A DNA stretch of 64,000 bases from NCBI RefSeq assembly GCF_013408415.1, contig NZ_JACCAA010000001.1:2542001-2606000 (forward strand), read 5' to 3'. Source of the DNA: Nocardioides daedukensis (GTDB lineage: Bacteria; Actinomycetota; Actinomycetes; Propionibacteriales; Nocardioidaceae). The translations under genes and the position numbers were made by a program. The notes under the pieces were generated by a model. It was not told the origin of the DNA and ran no database searches. It saw only the letters and a program-made list of their open reading frames with translations. This document shows, one piece after another, positions 9,041-16,145 of the stretch (position 1 is its first letter; the number at the start of each line of letters is the position of its first letter).

Positions 9041-9439
9041 ATGAGCCGGTGCTGCGCCAACTGGGGAACGTACGCTGGCTGGTCTGGCGAGCGTGATGTT
9101 GCGACTGGTGATGAAGCCAGAGCGCTCTGCGGCGAGATTGAGTCGAACGACGACTCGGGTCGAGTTCTGGTCGGCTTCACGAACGAGCGAGGGCACTTCT
9201 TCGCCATCGGCCTTGGAGCTGATGAATCGTGCGTCATGTTCTGGGAGTCTGCCGAGCCGCCCTACTTCCAGAGTCGAGGAACGGGATCGGCAGATGAGCG
9301 GATTGACTTCGCGTACGACGGCCAGGAGACCGAGCTGCCTAGCAGTGTGCTGATCGGTCGTGAGCTGGCAGTCGCCGCGCTGATGGAGTTCGCGGACTCT
9401 GGGCGCCGCCCTGACTGCGTCGCTTGGGACGAGACCTGA
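9041..9439 (+). CDS. Imm1-family immunity protein (orphan)
   Basis: The frame is open from 8903, but the conserved part begins near 9090. I place the start at ATG 9041 (132 residues) with little confidence; no clear ribosome site decides it. The pattern GRVLVGFTNERGHFFAIGLG, then VMFWESAEPPYFQSRG, a LPSSVLIGRELAVAALMEFADSG helix and the ending RRPDCVAWDE is typical of Imm1, immunity proteins of bacterial polymorphic toxins, often paired with nucleic-acid deaminase toxins in actinobacteria. No toxin gene is adjacent, so this would protect against toxins from other strains or is a leftover. It lies within the att-flanked island. Confidence 0.65.
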   Translation: MSRCCANWGTYAGWSGERDVATGDEARALCGEIESNDDSGRVLVGFTNERGHFFAIGLGADESCVMFWESAEPPYFQSRGTGSADERIDFAYDGQETELPSSVLIGRELAVAALMEFADSGRRPDCVAWDET

Positions 9440-9473
9440 CAGTCGTGAGTGCAGATTGTGGAATCGTTCGAGC

Positions 9474-9569
9474 ATGACGCTTGTGATCCCTGGTATTGGC
9501 ACCCTGACGCAAGACGGGGACTGCTTCTTGACCGAGCTCAAGGTGCAGGTTGCGTTCGCGCTCGAGTAG
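9474..9569 (+). pseudogene. Short orphan frame, possible gene remnant
   Basis: A 31-residue frame beginning MTLVIPGIGTLTQDGD. The opening looks like the start of a small immunity-type domain protein but the frame stops early, and the following bases give no continuation that I can recognise. There is no strong ribosome site. It may be a decayed cargo gene or chance; listed because the 227 bp between the Imm1 gene and the antitoxin hold nothing else besides the operator. Confidence 0.2.
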
Positions 9570-9629
9570 TCGGATCGATGGGCGTCTGGCGGCGCGCGAG
9601 GAGCGATGACGCGGCCAACAGCACGTGGT

Positions 9630-9654
9630 ATTGTGTACACATTGGTTACACAAT
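9630..9654. promoter_or_regulatory. Palindromic operator/promoter of the toxin-antitoxin pair
   Basis: ATTGTGTA at 9630-9637 pairs with TACACAAT at 9647-9654 across a 9-bp spacer; inside it TGTGTACACA (9632-9641) is a perfect 10-bp palindrome. It is AT-rich against the GC-rich background and ends 12 bp before the antitoxin ATG, just before the GAGGAGG ribosome site. Antitoxins of this class normally repress their own operon at such sites, so autoregulation is inferred. Confidence 0.7.
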
Positions 9655-9666
9655 CGAGGAGGCGTG

Positions 9667-9930
9667 ATGACCGCGACGCACGTGGGGATCCGGGAATTCC
9701 GGGCGGGGCTGTCCGACTTCGTGGACGCTGACGCGCCTGTTGCCGTGACGCGTCACGGGCGCACGGTCGGCTACTTCATCCCAGTCAAGGAGGACCGCGC
9801 GGCCGATGCCGCAGCTCTCCGTGCGGCCGGCGAGAAGCTCGACGCGCTGCTCAAGCTCAGTGACGACGACGTCGACGCGGCGGTCGAGGACTTCAAGCAG
9901 CTCCGACGCGAGGCCAAGAAGAAGGCGTAG
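9667..9930 (+). CDS. Phd/YefM-type antitoxin
   Basis: 87 residues. The N-terminus HVGIREFRAGLSDFVDADAPVAVTRHGRTVGYFIPV is the Phd/YefM fold, which dimerises and binds operator DNA; the C-terminal half is a charged helix (RAADAAALRAAGEKLDALL...) that would wrap the toxin. Start at ATG 9667 follows a GAGGAGG ribosome site; an in-frame GTG directly before it (9664) is possible. The gene overlaps the PIN toxin start by one base. It would neutralise the toxin and repress the operon at the palindrome 9630-9654. Part of the menB-end island. Confidence 0.85.
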   Translation: MTATHVGIREFRAGLSDFVDADAPVAVTRHGRTVGYFIPVKEDRAADAAALRAAGEKLDALLKLSDDDVDAAVEDFKQLRREAKKKA

Positions 9931-10370
9931 TGGCACAGGAGCGGCGACTGGTCCTCGACGCGAACATCCTCATACGCGCTGTGCTCGGGCGCCGCGTTCG
10001 CCAGATCATCGAAACCCACATCGAGCACGCTGCCTTCTTCTCGCCCGACGTTGCGTTCTCCGATGCCCAGCGGCACCTACCTGACATCGTGTGCAAGCGT
10101 GGTGGGGACGACGAGGCGGTCGCAGCGGCGCTCGAGCTCCTCGAGGCCGTTTCTCGGAATGTCGACGAGGTCGAGGCCGAGGTTTACGCGGCGCACCGTG
10201 CGGCCGCCTTGGCGCGCATCGAGCGGCGCGACCCCGACGATTGGCCGATCTTGGCGACAGCGATGGCTCTGGACTGCCCGGTCTGGACCGAGGACAACGA
10301 CTTCTTCGGAACCGGCGTCCCAACGTGGATGAGCGACCGAGTCGAGCTCTACCTCAAGGCGACGGAGTAG
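9930..10370 (+). CDS. PIN-domain ribonuclease toxin
   Basis: 146 residues from a GTG sharing a base with the antitoxin stop. The PIN fold is marked by VLDANILIRAV near the N-terminus (Asp10 as a metal ligand), the acidic ERRDPDDWPILATAMAL stretch and PVWTEDNDFFG with its acidic pair near the C-terminus. PIN toxins are Mg-dependent endoribonucleases cutting tRNA, rRNA or mRNA; the target here is unknown. The pairing of a Phd-type antitoxin with a PIN toxin is common in actinobacteria. The catalytic acids appear intact, so the module is probably active and may stabilise the island. Confidence 0.85.
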   Translation: MAQERRLVLDANILIRAVLGRRVRQIIETHIEHAAFFSPDVAFSDAQRHLPDIVCKRGGDDEAVAAALELLEAVSRNVDEVEAEVYAAHRAAALARIERRDPDDWPILATAMALDCPVWTEDNDFFGTGVPTWMSDRVELYLKATE

Positions 10371-10390
10371 GACGCTGGGGACGGTGTGAT

Positions 10391-10409
10391 GCGTGGCAAA
10401 AACGTGGCA
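10391..10409. repeat. Paired CGTGGCA motifs, right arm-type sites
   Basis: GCGTGGCA at 10391-10398 and ACGTGGCA at 10402-10409, again 11 bp apart and in the same orientation as the left pair at 8933-8951. The bases before and after (GAT before, AA after) also partly match the left copy. Inferred integrase arm sites. Confidence 0.5.
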
Positions 10410-10515
10410 GGAGGATCGTCGGAGACCGTCAACGACCAACGCCGCCAAACACGTTTTCGCAGGTCAGCCCCACAACGCCGTCATTGATCAACGACGACCG
10501 CTGAGCGTGCCCGGC

Positions 10516-10533
10516 TTCCCCTGGTACTACTGA
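10516..10533. repeat. 18-bp direct repeat, right copy (attR candidate)
   Basis: Exact copy of the menB 3' terminal 18 bp (8873-8890), outside any gene, 43 bp before the end of the convergent amidotransferase gene. Marks the right boundary of the island. Confidence 0.85.
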
Positions 10534-10576
10534 CCTGCAGCCCGGGGCGCCGCACGCCAAGCCCGGGCCCAGCGCC

Positions 10577-11527
10577 CTACGTCTTCAGCTTGTTGACCTG
10601 CATCGTGATGTCGTCGCCGTTCTTCTCGACGAACACGATCTCGCCGAACTCCAGCTGCAGCCAGCAGTCGGTCTCCTCCGTCAGCGGCTCGGAGGCAAAG
10701 ATCACCGAGGTGGCCTCCTCGGCGGAGGTCACGTCCACGTTGTACGACGACTCGTGCTCCGCGAAGTTGCGTCCGACCAGCAGGTACATCGGCTCCAGGA
10801 GCATGCCGAGAGCCAGCTCCGGGGTTCCGGGCTCGGCCGTGCGCAGCTCGCGCCAGTCGCCCTCCGGCTCGGGCTCGCCGTTGTGCCCCAGACCGAAGTT
10901 GACCCCGATGATCCGGTTGGGAGCGACCAGCGCGATCTTCAGCTTGGTCAGCTCCATCAGGTCGAGCTTCTTCCTCGCATCGACGATGAGCTCCAGCATC
11001 CTCTCGAAGGCGCGCTGCACGTCCTCGTCGCTGTCCCCTTCGAGCAGGGACAGCAGGAGAACGTAGAGGAACTCGGTGTCGGTCGTGCCCCGCATCTGCT
11101 TGAGGAACTCGTCCTTGCAGTGCTGCAACAGCTCCCGCTGCAGGATCATCCAGTGCGTCAGATCGCCGTTCTGGGCAATGATCCAGTCAGTCCCGGCGTA
11201 CGAGTAGGGGTGGCAGTTCTCGTCGGCCAGAACCGTCTTCGAGTTGTAGGCGGCCGCCCTGACGTGAGCCAGCATCGTGTTGATCTGGAGGCTGGGAATC
11301 AACCCGTCGACGTTGTCGTCATAGAACGCCGCCATCGGCCGGTGATAGAGCAGCGGCGCCTCGGGGTTCAGCAGGTGCTCGCCCCATGCGCCGAAGCCCC
11401 AGCCCGCCAGCTGGAGGTCGGGATGAGCCTCGGGATCAAGGGACTGGTTGATCAGGCTGTTGGCCGGTTCTGTCAGCAGGCTGGCCAGCGGGATCTCCGG
11501 ACCGATGTAGGCAAGAACGCGACACAT
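10577..11527 (-). CDS. Class II glutamine amidotransferase (YafJ/EgtC-like)
   Basis: 316 residues starting MCRVLAYIG, so Cys2 becomes the N-terminal nucleophile after Met removal. NTMLAHVRAA, NCHPYSY and WIIAQNGDLTHW correspond to the glutamine-binding and oxyanion elements of Ntn amidotransferases. A TTDTEFLYVLLLSLLEG segment is shared with YafJ-like proteins. It would release ammonia from glutamine or hydrolyse a gamma-glutamyl amide; the acceptor is unknown, and no ergothioneine genes are nearby, so I do not call it EgtC. It ends shortly after the right island boundary and is convergent with menB and the island genes. Confidence 0.85.
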   Translation of the reverse strand: MCRVLAYIGPEIPLASLLTEPANSLINQSLDPEAHPDLQLAGWGFGAWGEHLLNPEAPLLYHRPMAAFYDDNVDGLIPSLQINTMLAHVRAAAYNSKTVLADENCHPYSYAGTDWIIAQNGDLTHWMILQRELLQHCKDEFLKQMRGTTDTEFLYVLLLSLLEGDSDEDVQRAFERMLELIVDARKKLDLMELTKLKIALVAPNRIIGVNFGLGHNGEPEPEGDWRELRTAEPGTPELALGMLLEPMYLLVGRNFAEHESSYNVDVTSAEEATSVIFASEPLTEETDCWLQLEFGEIVFVEKNGDDITMQVNKLKT

Positions 11528-11713
11528 GAGACTTCCTCACTCAGGGGGGATGCTGCATGGACATTCACCTGACGCCGACTTGCGTGGTGCCCGAGCGCTG
11601 TGGGTTCGCCACGGCCCGTTGCCCCCCGGATCAGGAATCTCTCCACCCTACGACCGGGTGGTGAACCTGTGGGCCGCGTCACCGCCGCCACTGTCGCCGC
11701 TTAGGGTGTCGGG

Positions 11714-12400
11714 GTGAAGATCGTGGTCCTGACCGGCGCCGGCATCTCGGCGGAGAGTGGCGTGCCCACCTTCCGTGACTCCGACGGTCTCTGGGAGGGA
11801 CACAACGTCGAGGACGTGGCGACGCCGGAGGCATATGACGCACGCCCGTCGTTCGTGCAGAAGTTCTATGACGAACGGCGAGCGTTCCTGTCGAAGGTCG
11901 AGCCGAACCCCGCCCACGTGGCGCTCGGCCGGCTCAGTGAGCTGCTCGGGTCGGACCTGACCCTGGTCACCCAGAACATCGACGACCTGCACGAGCGCGG
12001 CGGAGCCCACGACGTGGTGCACATGCACGGTGAGCTGCTCTCGGCACTCTGCCGCGCGTGCACCGGCCGTACGCCGTGGCACAAGGAGCTCAGTGACTTC
12101 CCGCCTTGTCCGCGGTGCGGGGTCTCCGAGCTCAGGCCGGACGTGGTCTGGTTCGGGGAGATCCCCTATGAGATGGGTCGGATCCAGGCGGCGCTCATGC
12201 GTGCGGACCTGTTCGTCTCGGTCGGCACCTCGGGCGCGGTCTACCCGGCCGCCGGCTTCGTGCAGATGGCCAAGGCGTGCGGCGCCAAGACGCTCGAGCT
12301 CAACCTGGTTCCCAGCGACGGTACGGCGTTCTTCGACGAGGCCCGCCACGGATTGGCCGGCGAGCTCGTTCCCGCCTGGGTCGACGAGGTCATTGCCTGA
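11714..12400 (+). CDS. cobB: Sirtuin (NAD-dependent protein deacylase)
   Basis: 228 residues from GTG 11714. NAD-binding GAGISAESGVPTFRD, TQNIDDLHERGG and the catalytic His in HMHGELL are present; zinc ligands are in LCRACTG and CPRCG. FYDERR keeps the Tyr and Arg that in CobB and SIRT5 bind acidic acyl groups, so desuccinylation as well as deacetylation is possible. It follows 186 bp of DNA downstream of the divergent amidotransferase in which I see nothing definite, and is convergent with the GNAT gene at 12425, an opposing activity, though a link is speculative. Confidence 0.92.
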   Translation: MKIVVLTGAGISAESGVPTFRDSDGLWEGHNVEDVATPEAYDARPSFVQKFYDERRAFLSKVEPNPAHVALGRLSELLGSDLTLVTQNIDDLHERGGAHDVVHMHGELLSALCRACTGRTPWHKELSDFPPCPRCGVSELRPDVVWFGEIPYEMGRIQAALMRADLFVSVGTSGAVYPAAGFVQMAKACGAKTLELNLVPSDGTAFFDEARHGLAGELVPAWVDEVIA

Positions 12401-12424
12401 TCGGCTCGACTGCTCGACACCCAG

Positions 12425-13903
12425 TCAGAGCGTGAGCGCCCGATTCACCCAGGTCGACGAGACGACCATGCCGACCTTCTCGTAGAGCCCCAGTGCACCG
12501 GTGCGTGAGTCGGTGCTCAGCTCGGAGCGGGTGGCGCCATGGGCGCGGGAGTGCTCGAAGGCATCGGCGAGCATCGCTTGGGCCAGTCCGAGGCCCCTGT
12601 TGCCCTTGCGTACGGCGATCCGGTTCACGTAGCCGCAGTCGTCGGCGAGCACGATGTGGCAGGCGCCGACGATCTCGCCATCCGGCCCGACCAGCACCCG
12701 CAGGTTCCACGGCTGGTGTCCGGGTCGGTCCACGACGGAGGCGAGGAAGTCCTCGAACGGTTCGCGTGGCCGCTCCGACCACTCCAGGAAGGCGTCCTCG
12801 AGGACGGTCCAGGCGTCTCGGAGGTCCTCGTCCAGGGCGTCACGCAGGACATGGCCCTCGGGCAACGGGCGCTCGGGGATCGAGGCACCCGGAGGCAGCA
12901 CGAGAATCCACGACGTCCAGCGGACGACGTACCCGCGCTCGGCCAGGAACCGGTCTGCGGGAGAGCCCAGCGGCACCGGCATGCCGATCACCGCGGCTCC
13001 GGCCGAGCGGCATCGGTCCTCAAGCCATTGGGCCAGGAAGGTGCCGATCCCGCGGCCGTGGACGCCGGGGTCCACCGCGGTGTCGCCACGATCGTGGCCG
13101 GAGTGCTCGGCATAGCCGAGGAGGCGTGGCCCGTCGAAGACGCCGATGGTGGCGGTGGAGATGTCGAAGCTGGGGCGTTGCCAGTCGGCGACGATGTCGG
13201 CTTCCTCGATGGCCACGGTGCCCGTGTCGGCAAGCTCCTCGGCAGCCATCACGGCGGTGACGGCGGTCGCGTCGGCGAGTGTGAGGGGTCTGGTGGTCAG
13301 GCCGGCCGGAAGATTCATGTCCTGATTGTCCGAGGATTCCTGCCGACGCGCACCCTGCTTTTCTCCGGACTGCTCGACGGTGGCCCGCAGGTCGTCCCGC
13401 AGGTCGCGTCGCATGGTGACCCGGGGCCAGGCGTCGAGACCGCGTGCGGCTTCATGGTCACGGATCGTGCGGAGTGCTTCGGTGGCGTGGTCGTCGGCCA
13501 CGACCTCGAAGCCCAGGCGCTCGTAGTAGGGGGCGTTCCATGGCACCTCGGCGTACGTCGTCAACGTGAGCGCAGTGAGGCCGAACCCGCGGGCCCAGGT
13601 GGCCACGACCTCGATCAGGTCTCGACCCAAGCCTTGGCGTGCGTGATCGGGGTGCACCGAGACCTGCTCGACGTGGCCGGTGTCGTCGAGGACCTCCGCC
13701 ATGACGTAGGCGACGGGTCTGTCCTGTGCGTCGACGCTCACCCAGATCCGTCCGAGGTGCTGGGCGGCGAGCAGGTCAGCGATCGGCGGTGGGGCGTCGT
13801 CGGCGATCGCGTCCATGCCGACGGTCCGGAAGACGGCGCCGGCCGCGACCTCGATCACTTGAAGTGCGGGCAGGTCCTCCATCCGCGCCTGTCGGAACGC
13901 CAT
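12425..13903 (-). CDS. Fused GNAT acetyltransferase with probably three GNAT units
   Basis: 492 residues from ATG 13903 (an upstream start at 13939 adds 12 Arg-rich residues). Residues 1 to about 165 form one GNAT domain with acetyl-CoA loop VSVHPDHARQGLGRDLI and YYERLGFEVV. After a linker (EQSGEKQGARRQESS) a second block starts at about residue 197 and resembles the tandem GNAT layout of mycothiol-synthase-like proteins: one weak domain with DPGVHGRGIGTFLAQWLE and one with VRKGNRGLGLAQAMLADAF and GLYEKVGMV. There is no stop between blocks, although a Met at base 13318 could have been the start of a separate two-domain protein. Substrates unknown. The gene is convergent with the sirtuin. Confidence 0.75.
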   Translation of the reverse strand: MAFRQARMEDLPALQVIEVAAGAVFRTVGMDAIADDAPPPIADLLAAQHLGRIWVSVDAQDRPVAYVMAEVLDDTGHVEQVSVHPDHARQGLGRDLIEVVATWARGFGLTALTLTTYAEVPWNAPYYERLGFEVVADDHATEALRTIRDHEAARGLDAWPRVTMRRDLRDDLRATVEQSGEKQGARRQESSDNQDMNLPAGLTTRPLTLADATAVTAVMAAEELADTGTVAIEEADIVADWQRPSFDISTATIGVFDGPRLLGYAEHSGHDRGDTAVDPGVHGRGIGTFLAQWLEDRCRSAGAAVIGMPVPLGSPADRFLAERGYVVRWTSWILVLPPGASIPERPLPEGHVLRDALDEDLRDAWTVLEDAFLEWSERPREPFEDFLASVVDRPGHQPWNLRVLVGPDGEIVGACHIVLADDCGYVNRIAVRKGNRGLGLAQAMLADAFEHSRAHGATRSELSTDSRTGALGLYEKVGMVVSSTWVNRALTL

Positions 13904-13961
13904 GCGCCTGAGTCTGGGGCGTCGGTCTGCGGATCGCACTCGGTTTTCCGTGGGAAATGCA

Positions 13962-13994
13962 GTACGCCGACCCGCAGGCTGCGGGTCGGCGTAC
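13962..13994 (-). terminator. Hairpin terminator downstream of yceI
   Basis: A perfect 16-bp inverted repeat (13962-13977 with 13979-13994) with a one-base centre. It lies 18 bp after the yceI stop and before the start of the next minus-strand gene. Only a weak T-rich stretch follows on the minus strand, so it may be a terminator or a GC-rich processing hairpin. Confidence 0.65.
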
Positions 13995-14011
13995 GGGTGG
14001 AGCAGGGAGAC

Positions 14012-14617
14012 TCAGGCGTTCTTGATGGCCGAGACGTCGAACTTGAGCTTGATCTTCTCGGAGACGAGCACGCCGCCGGTCTCGAGCGCGGCGTTCCAGG
14101 AGAGGCCCCAGTCCTTGCGGTTGACGGCGAGCTCACCCTCGAAGCCCACGCGGACGTTGCCGAACGGGTCCTGGGCGGAGCCGGTGAACTCGAAGGGAAC
14201 CGTGACGGGCTTGGTGACGCCCTTGATGGTCAGGTCGCCGGTGACGGCCCAGTCGTCGCCGTCGCTCTCGACCTTGGTCGAGGCGAACGTGATGGCCGGG
14301 TGGTTCGCGACGTCGAAGAAGTCCTCGCTGGCCAGGTGGCCGTCGCGGTCGGCGGAGCCGGTGTCAACGGAGTCAACGGCGATGGTGAGCTCGGTCTTCG
14401 AGTTGCTCGGGTTCGCAGCGTCGATGGTTGCGGTGCCCTGGAACTCCTTGAAGGCGCCGCGGACGGTGGTGACCATCGCGTGGCGGGCCTGGAAGCCGAT
14501 GTAGGTGTGGCTGGAGTCGATGGTGTAGTCGCCCGAGATGTCGGAGAGGGCGGTGGTGCCGGCGTCGAAGACGGGCTCGGCGGCGGCGGCGTTGTTCTTG
14601 CGGCTGAAGATGCTCAT
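14012..14617 (-). CDS. YceI-family lipid-binding lipocalin-like protein
   Basis: 201 residues. The YceI pattern is clear: SGDYTIDSSHTYIGFQARHAMVTTVRGAF, then SADRDGHLASEDFFDVANHPAITF and TIKGVTKPVTVPFEF. The fold is an eight-stranded barrel that in relatives binds isoprenoid chains or fatty-acid amides. Unlike Gram-negative YceI there is no signal peptide; the N-terminus MSIFSRKNNAAAAEP suggests a cytoplasmic protein. It is a single gene with its own hairpin terminator, and a CRP-type site lies about 100 bp upstream. Confidence 0.92.
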   Translation of the reverse strand: MSIFSRKNNAAAAEPVFDAGTTALSDISGDYTIDSSHTYIGFQARHAMVTTVRGAFKEFQGTATIDAANPSNSKTELTIAVDSVDTGSADRDGHLASEDFFDVANHPAITFASTKVESDGDDWAVTGDLTIKGVTKPVTVPFEFTGSAQDPFGNVRVGFEGELAVNRKDWGLSWNAALETGGVLVSEKIKLKFDVSAIKNA

Positions 14618-14710
14618 GTGGGTGCTCCTTGGGATAGATGTCTTTTTGGGCTTCGTTAAATCTTCAACTACACGCTAGGTGGGATCATTCCCCAGATCCA
14701 CCCGGCTTGG

Positions 14711-14726
14711 TGTGATCCGGGTCACA
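14711..14726. promoter_or_regulatory. CRP-type binding site
   Basis: TGTGATCCGGGTCACA matches the TGTGA-N6-TCACA consensus of the CRP/Cmr/GlxR family at all ten specified positions. It is about 94 bp upstream of yceI and 270 bp upstream of the divergent esterase, more compatible with control of yceI. The 378 bp between the two genes otherwise hold one family-1 repeat unit and no gene. Confidence 0.55.
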
Positions 14727-14767
14727 TCCGGCTGGAGTCCTCGGCCTTTGCCCTGGTCCTAGGATCG

Positions 14768-14793
14768 CGCCGAGTCGGCAGTTGTTGACGCCC
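14768..14793. repeat. Family-1 repeat, single unit
   Basis: One copy of the motif whose core is GCCGAGTCGGCAGTTGTTGA, in the yceI-esterase intergenic region. It is identical over the core to units in the clusters at 15985, 32409 and 49321. No second unit lies within 60 bp, so this is a solitary copy. Confidence 0.85.
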
Positions 14794-14995
14794 GCCCCGA
14801 TGGCTCACGGCCATCGCGGCGACGCCGACGGATGTGGCCAGTGAGGGACTTTCGCTCACCACCATTGGGAAAAGTCGGAAAAGGTTGTGCGACCGACTTT
14901 TGGGTAAAGACGTGACGTGGGCCATACCCGCGTCGTACGCTCGCCCAACGCTTGATGGCCGGTCCGAAGCTCCGTGGCAGTGGAAGGTGAGGCAG

Positions 14996-15964
14996 ATGAT
15001 CAAGATCCACGCCCGACGCAGCGTCAGGTCCCTGGCCATCGGCGCGGCAGCAAAGACCATCGCCCGCCCCGCGTTCGCGTTGTTCCCCGCCACCGGGCCG
15101 CTCACGCCGCTGCTGCACTGCGTCGAGCTCGGCGCCGGGCTGGCGCCGCGGAACAAGGCGACGCGTCTGGAGCGCGTCGCCGGTGATGGCTGGACCGGCG
15201 AGTTGGTCACGCCTCGCGGTGGTCGTCCGGGCAAGGGCGCGATCGTCTACTTCCACGGCGGCGCCTTCCTCTTCTGCGGACTGGCCACGCACCGCCGGAT
15301 CGTCGAGCAGCTCTCCTTGCGGACTGGCATGCCGGTCCTCTCAGTGGCCTACCGGCAGCACGGCCGAGGTTTGGTCGACCAGAGCATCGCCGACTGCGTC
15401 GACGCCACGAACTGGATGATCCGCCGCGGCTTCAGCGCCGAGGAGCTGGTCCTCGCCGGGGACTCCGCCGGCGGACACCTGGCCTTCGCGGTCGCACTCG
15501 AAGCCACCGCGCAGGGCATCAACCCGGCCGGCATCGTCGGTCTCTCGCCCTGGCTGGAGTTCGACAACACCGAGCGTCGCAACCACCCCAACTTCCGACG
15601 CGACCACTACATCCCCTCGCGTCGCCTGGACGCGATCGCGCGGATGGTCACCGGAAAGCCGATCCTCGACCCGGCGATGTCCCCCGTGAACCGCGACCTC
15701 GCCAAGTTGCCGCCGGCACTGATCACCTGCGCCGCCGACGAGGTCCTTCGCTTCGACGCCGAGCTGATGACCGAGCGGCTCACTGCGGTCGGCGTACCGG
15801 TCCGCACACACGTCTTCGAGGGTCAGGTGCACGCGTTTCCGGTGCTTGCCGACCTGCTCCCCGAGAGCAGCAAGGCCGTGGACCTGGTCGCCGAGTTCGT
15901 CACCGAGCGGGTGGCTGCCTCGGCTCCGCGCCGGCTCAGGGCTGTCACCGACCTCGCCGTCTGA
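14996..15964 (+). CDS. Alpha/beta hydrolase of the HSL (esterase/lipase) family
   Basis: 322 residues from ATG 14996, preceded by GGAAGGTGAGG; a GTG three codons earlier is an alternative, and the long open frame upstream is non-family sequence. Oxyanion motif HGGAF is at about residue 87, the nucleophile elbow GDSAGGH at about 155, the Asp in CAADEVLRFDAEL and the His in GQVHAFPVL. Hormone-sensitive-lipase-type enzymes hydrolyse short acyl esters; no signal peptide, so cytoplasmic or membrane associated. It is convergent with the GNAT gene at 16146 across a family-1 repeat cluster. Confidence 0.88.
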   Translation: MIKIHARRSVRSLAIGAAAKTIARPAFALFPATGPLTPLLHCVELGAGLAPRNKATRLERVAGDGWTGELVTPRGGRPGKGAIVYFHGGAFLFCGLATHRRIVEQLSLRTGMPVLSVAYRQHGRGLVDQSIADCVDATNWMIRRGFSAEELVLAGDSAGGHLAFAVALEATAQGINPAGIVGLSPWLEFDNTERRNHPNFRRDHYIPSRRLDAIARMVTGKPILDPAMSPVNRDLAKLPPALITCAADEVLRFDAELMTERLTAVGVPVRTHVFEGQVHAFPVLADLLPESSKAVDLVAEFVTERVAASAPRRLRAVTDLAV

Positions 15965-15984
15965 CGCAACTTTCGCGCACACGC

Positions 15985-16136
15985 GGCGCCGAGTCGGCAG
16001 TTGTTGACGCCAAAGTTGGTCAACAAGTGCCGGGTCGGCGAGCTGGGGCGTCAACAACTGCCGACTCGGCGGGGGTTGGGGCGTCAACAAGTGCCGGGTC
16101 GCGGGGTTGGGGCGTCAACAACTGCCGACTCGGCGT
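15985..16136. repeat. Family-1 repeat cluster (five units) between convergent genes
   Basis: One plus-oriented unit (15988-16010) is followed by four units in the other orientation starting at 16019, 16050, 16083 and 16114, spacing 31, 33 and 31 bp. The inverted units alternate between CAACAAGTGCCGGGTCGGC (or one ending GTCGCG) and CAACAACTGCCGACTCGGC. Opposite units can pair into stems of more than 20 bp. The cluster fills the gap between the convergent esterase and acyltransferase genes, so a terminator-like role is possible, but there is no T-tract. Confidence 0.9.
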
Positions 16137-16145
16137 AATCGGGGG

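Larger units (their letters stand above)
8873..10533. mobile_element. Att-flanked mini-island at the menB 3' end, no integrase
   Basis: The segment is bounded by an exact 18-bp direct repeat (menB end and 10516-10533). Just inside each boundary are paired GCGTGGCA-like motifs 11 bp apart (8933-8951 and 10391-10409), which resemble arm-type sites of a tyrosine recombinase. The interior is visibly less GC-rich than its surroundings and carries an Imm1-like immunity gene, a short orphan frame and a Phd/PIN toxin-antitoxin pair, all accessory functions. No integrase, excisionase or transposase frame is present. The inference is a decayed or non-autonomous integrative element whose integrase has been lost, held by the toxin-antitoxin pair. 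Without it menB would face the amidotransferase at 10577 directly. Confidence 0.72.

Noticed and set aside
9449-9667. 72-codon plus-strand frame between the immunity and antitoxin genes
   Set aside because: No ribosome site, no recognisable domain and it runs through the palindromic operator.
10577-11527. Ergothioneine amidohydrolase EgtC
   Set aside because: Same fold, but no ergothioneine genes nearby and length exceeds EgtC; kept as a generic class II amidotransferase.
12539-14659. 706-codon plus-strand open frame across the GNAT and YceI genes
   Set aside because: Covers two unrelated minus-strand genes with clear motifs and the terminator between them; shadow.
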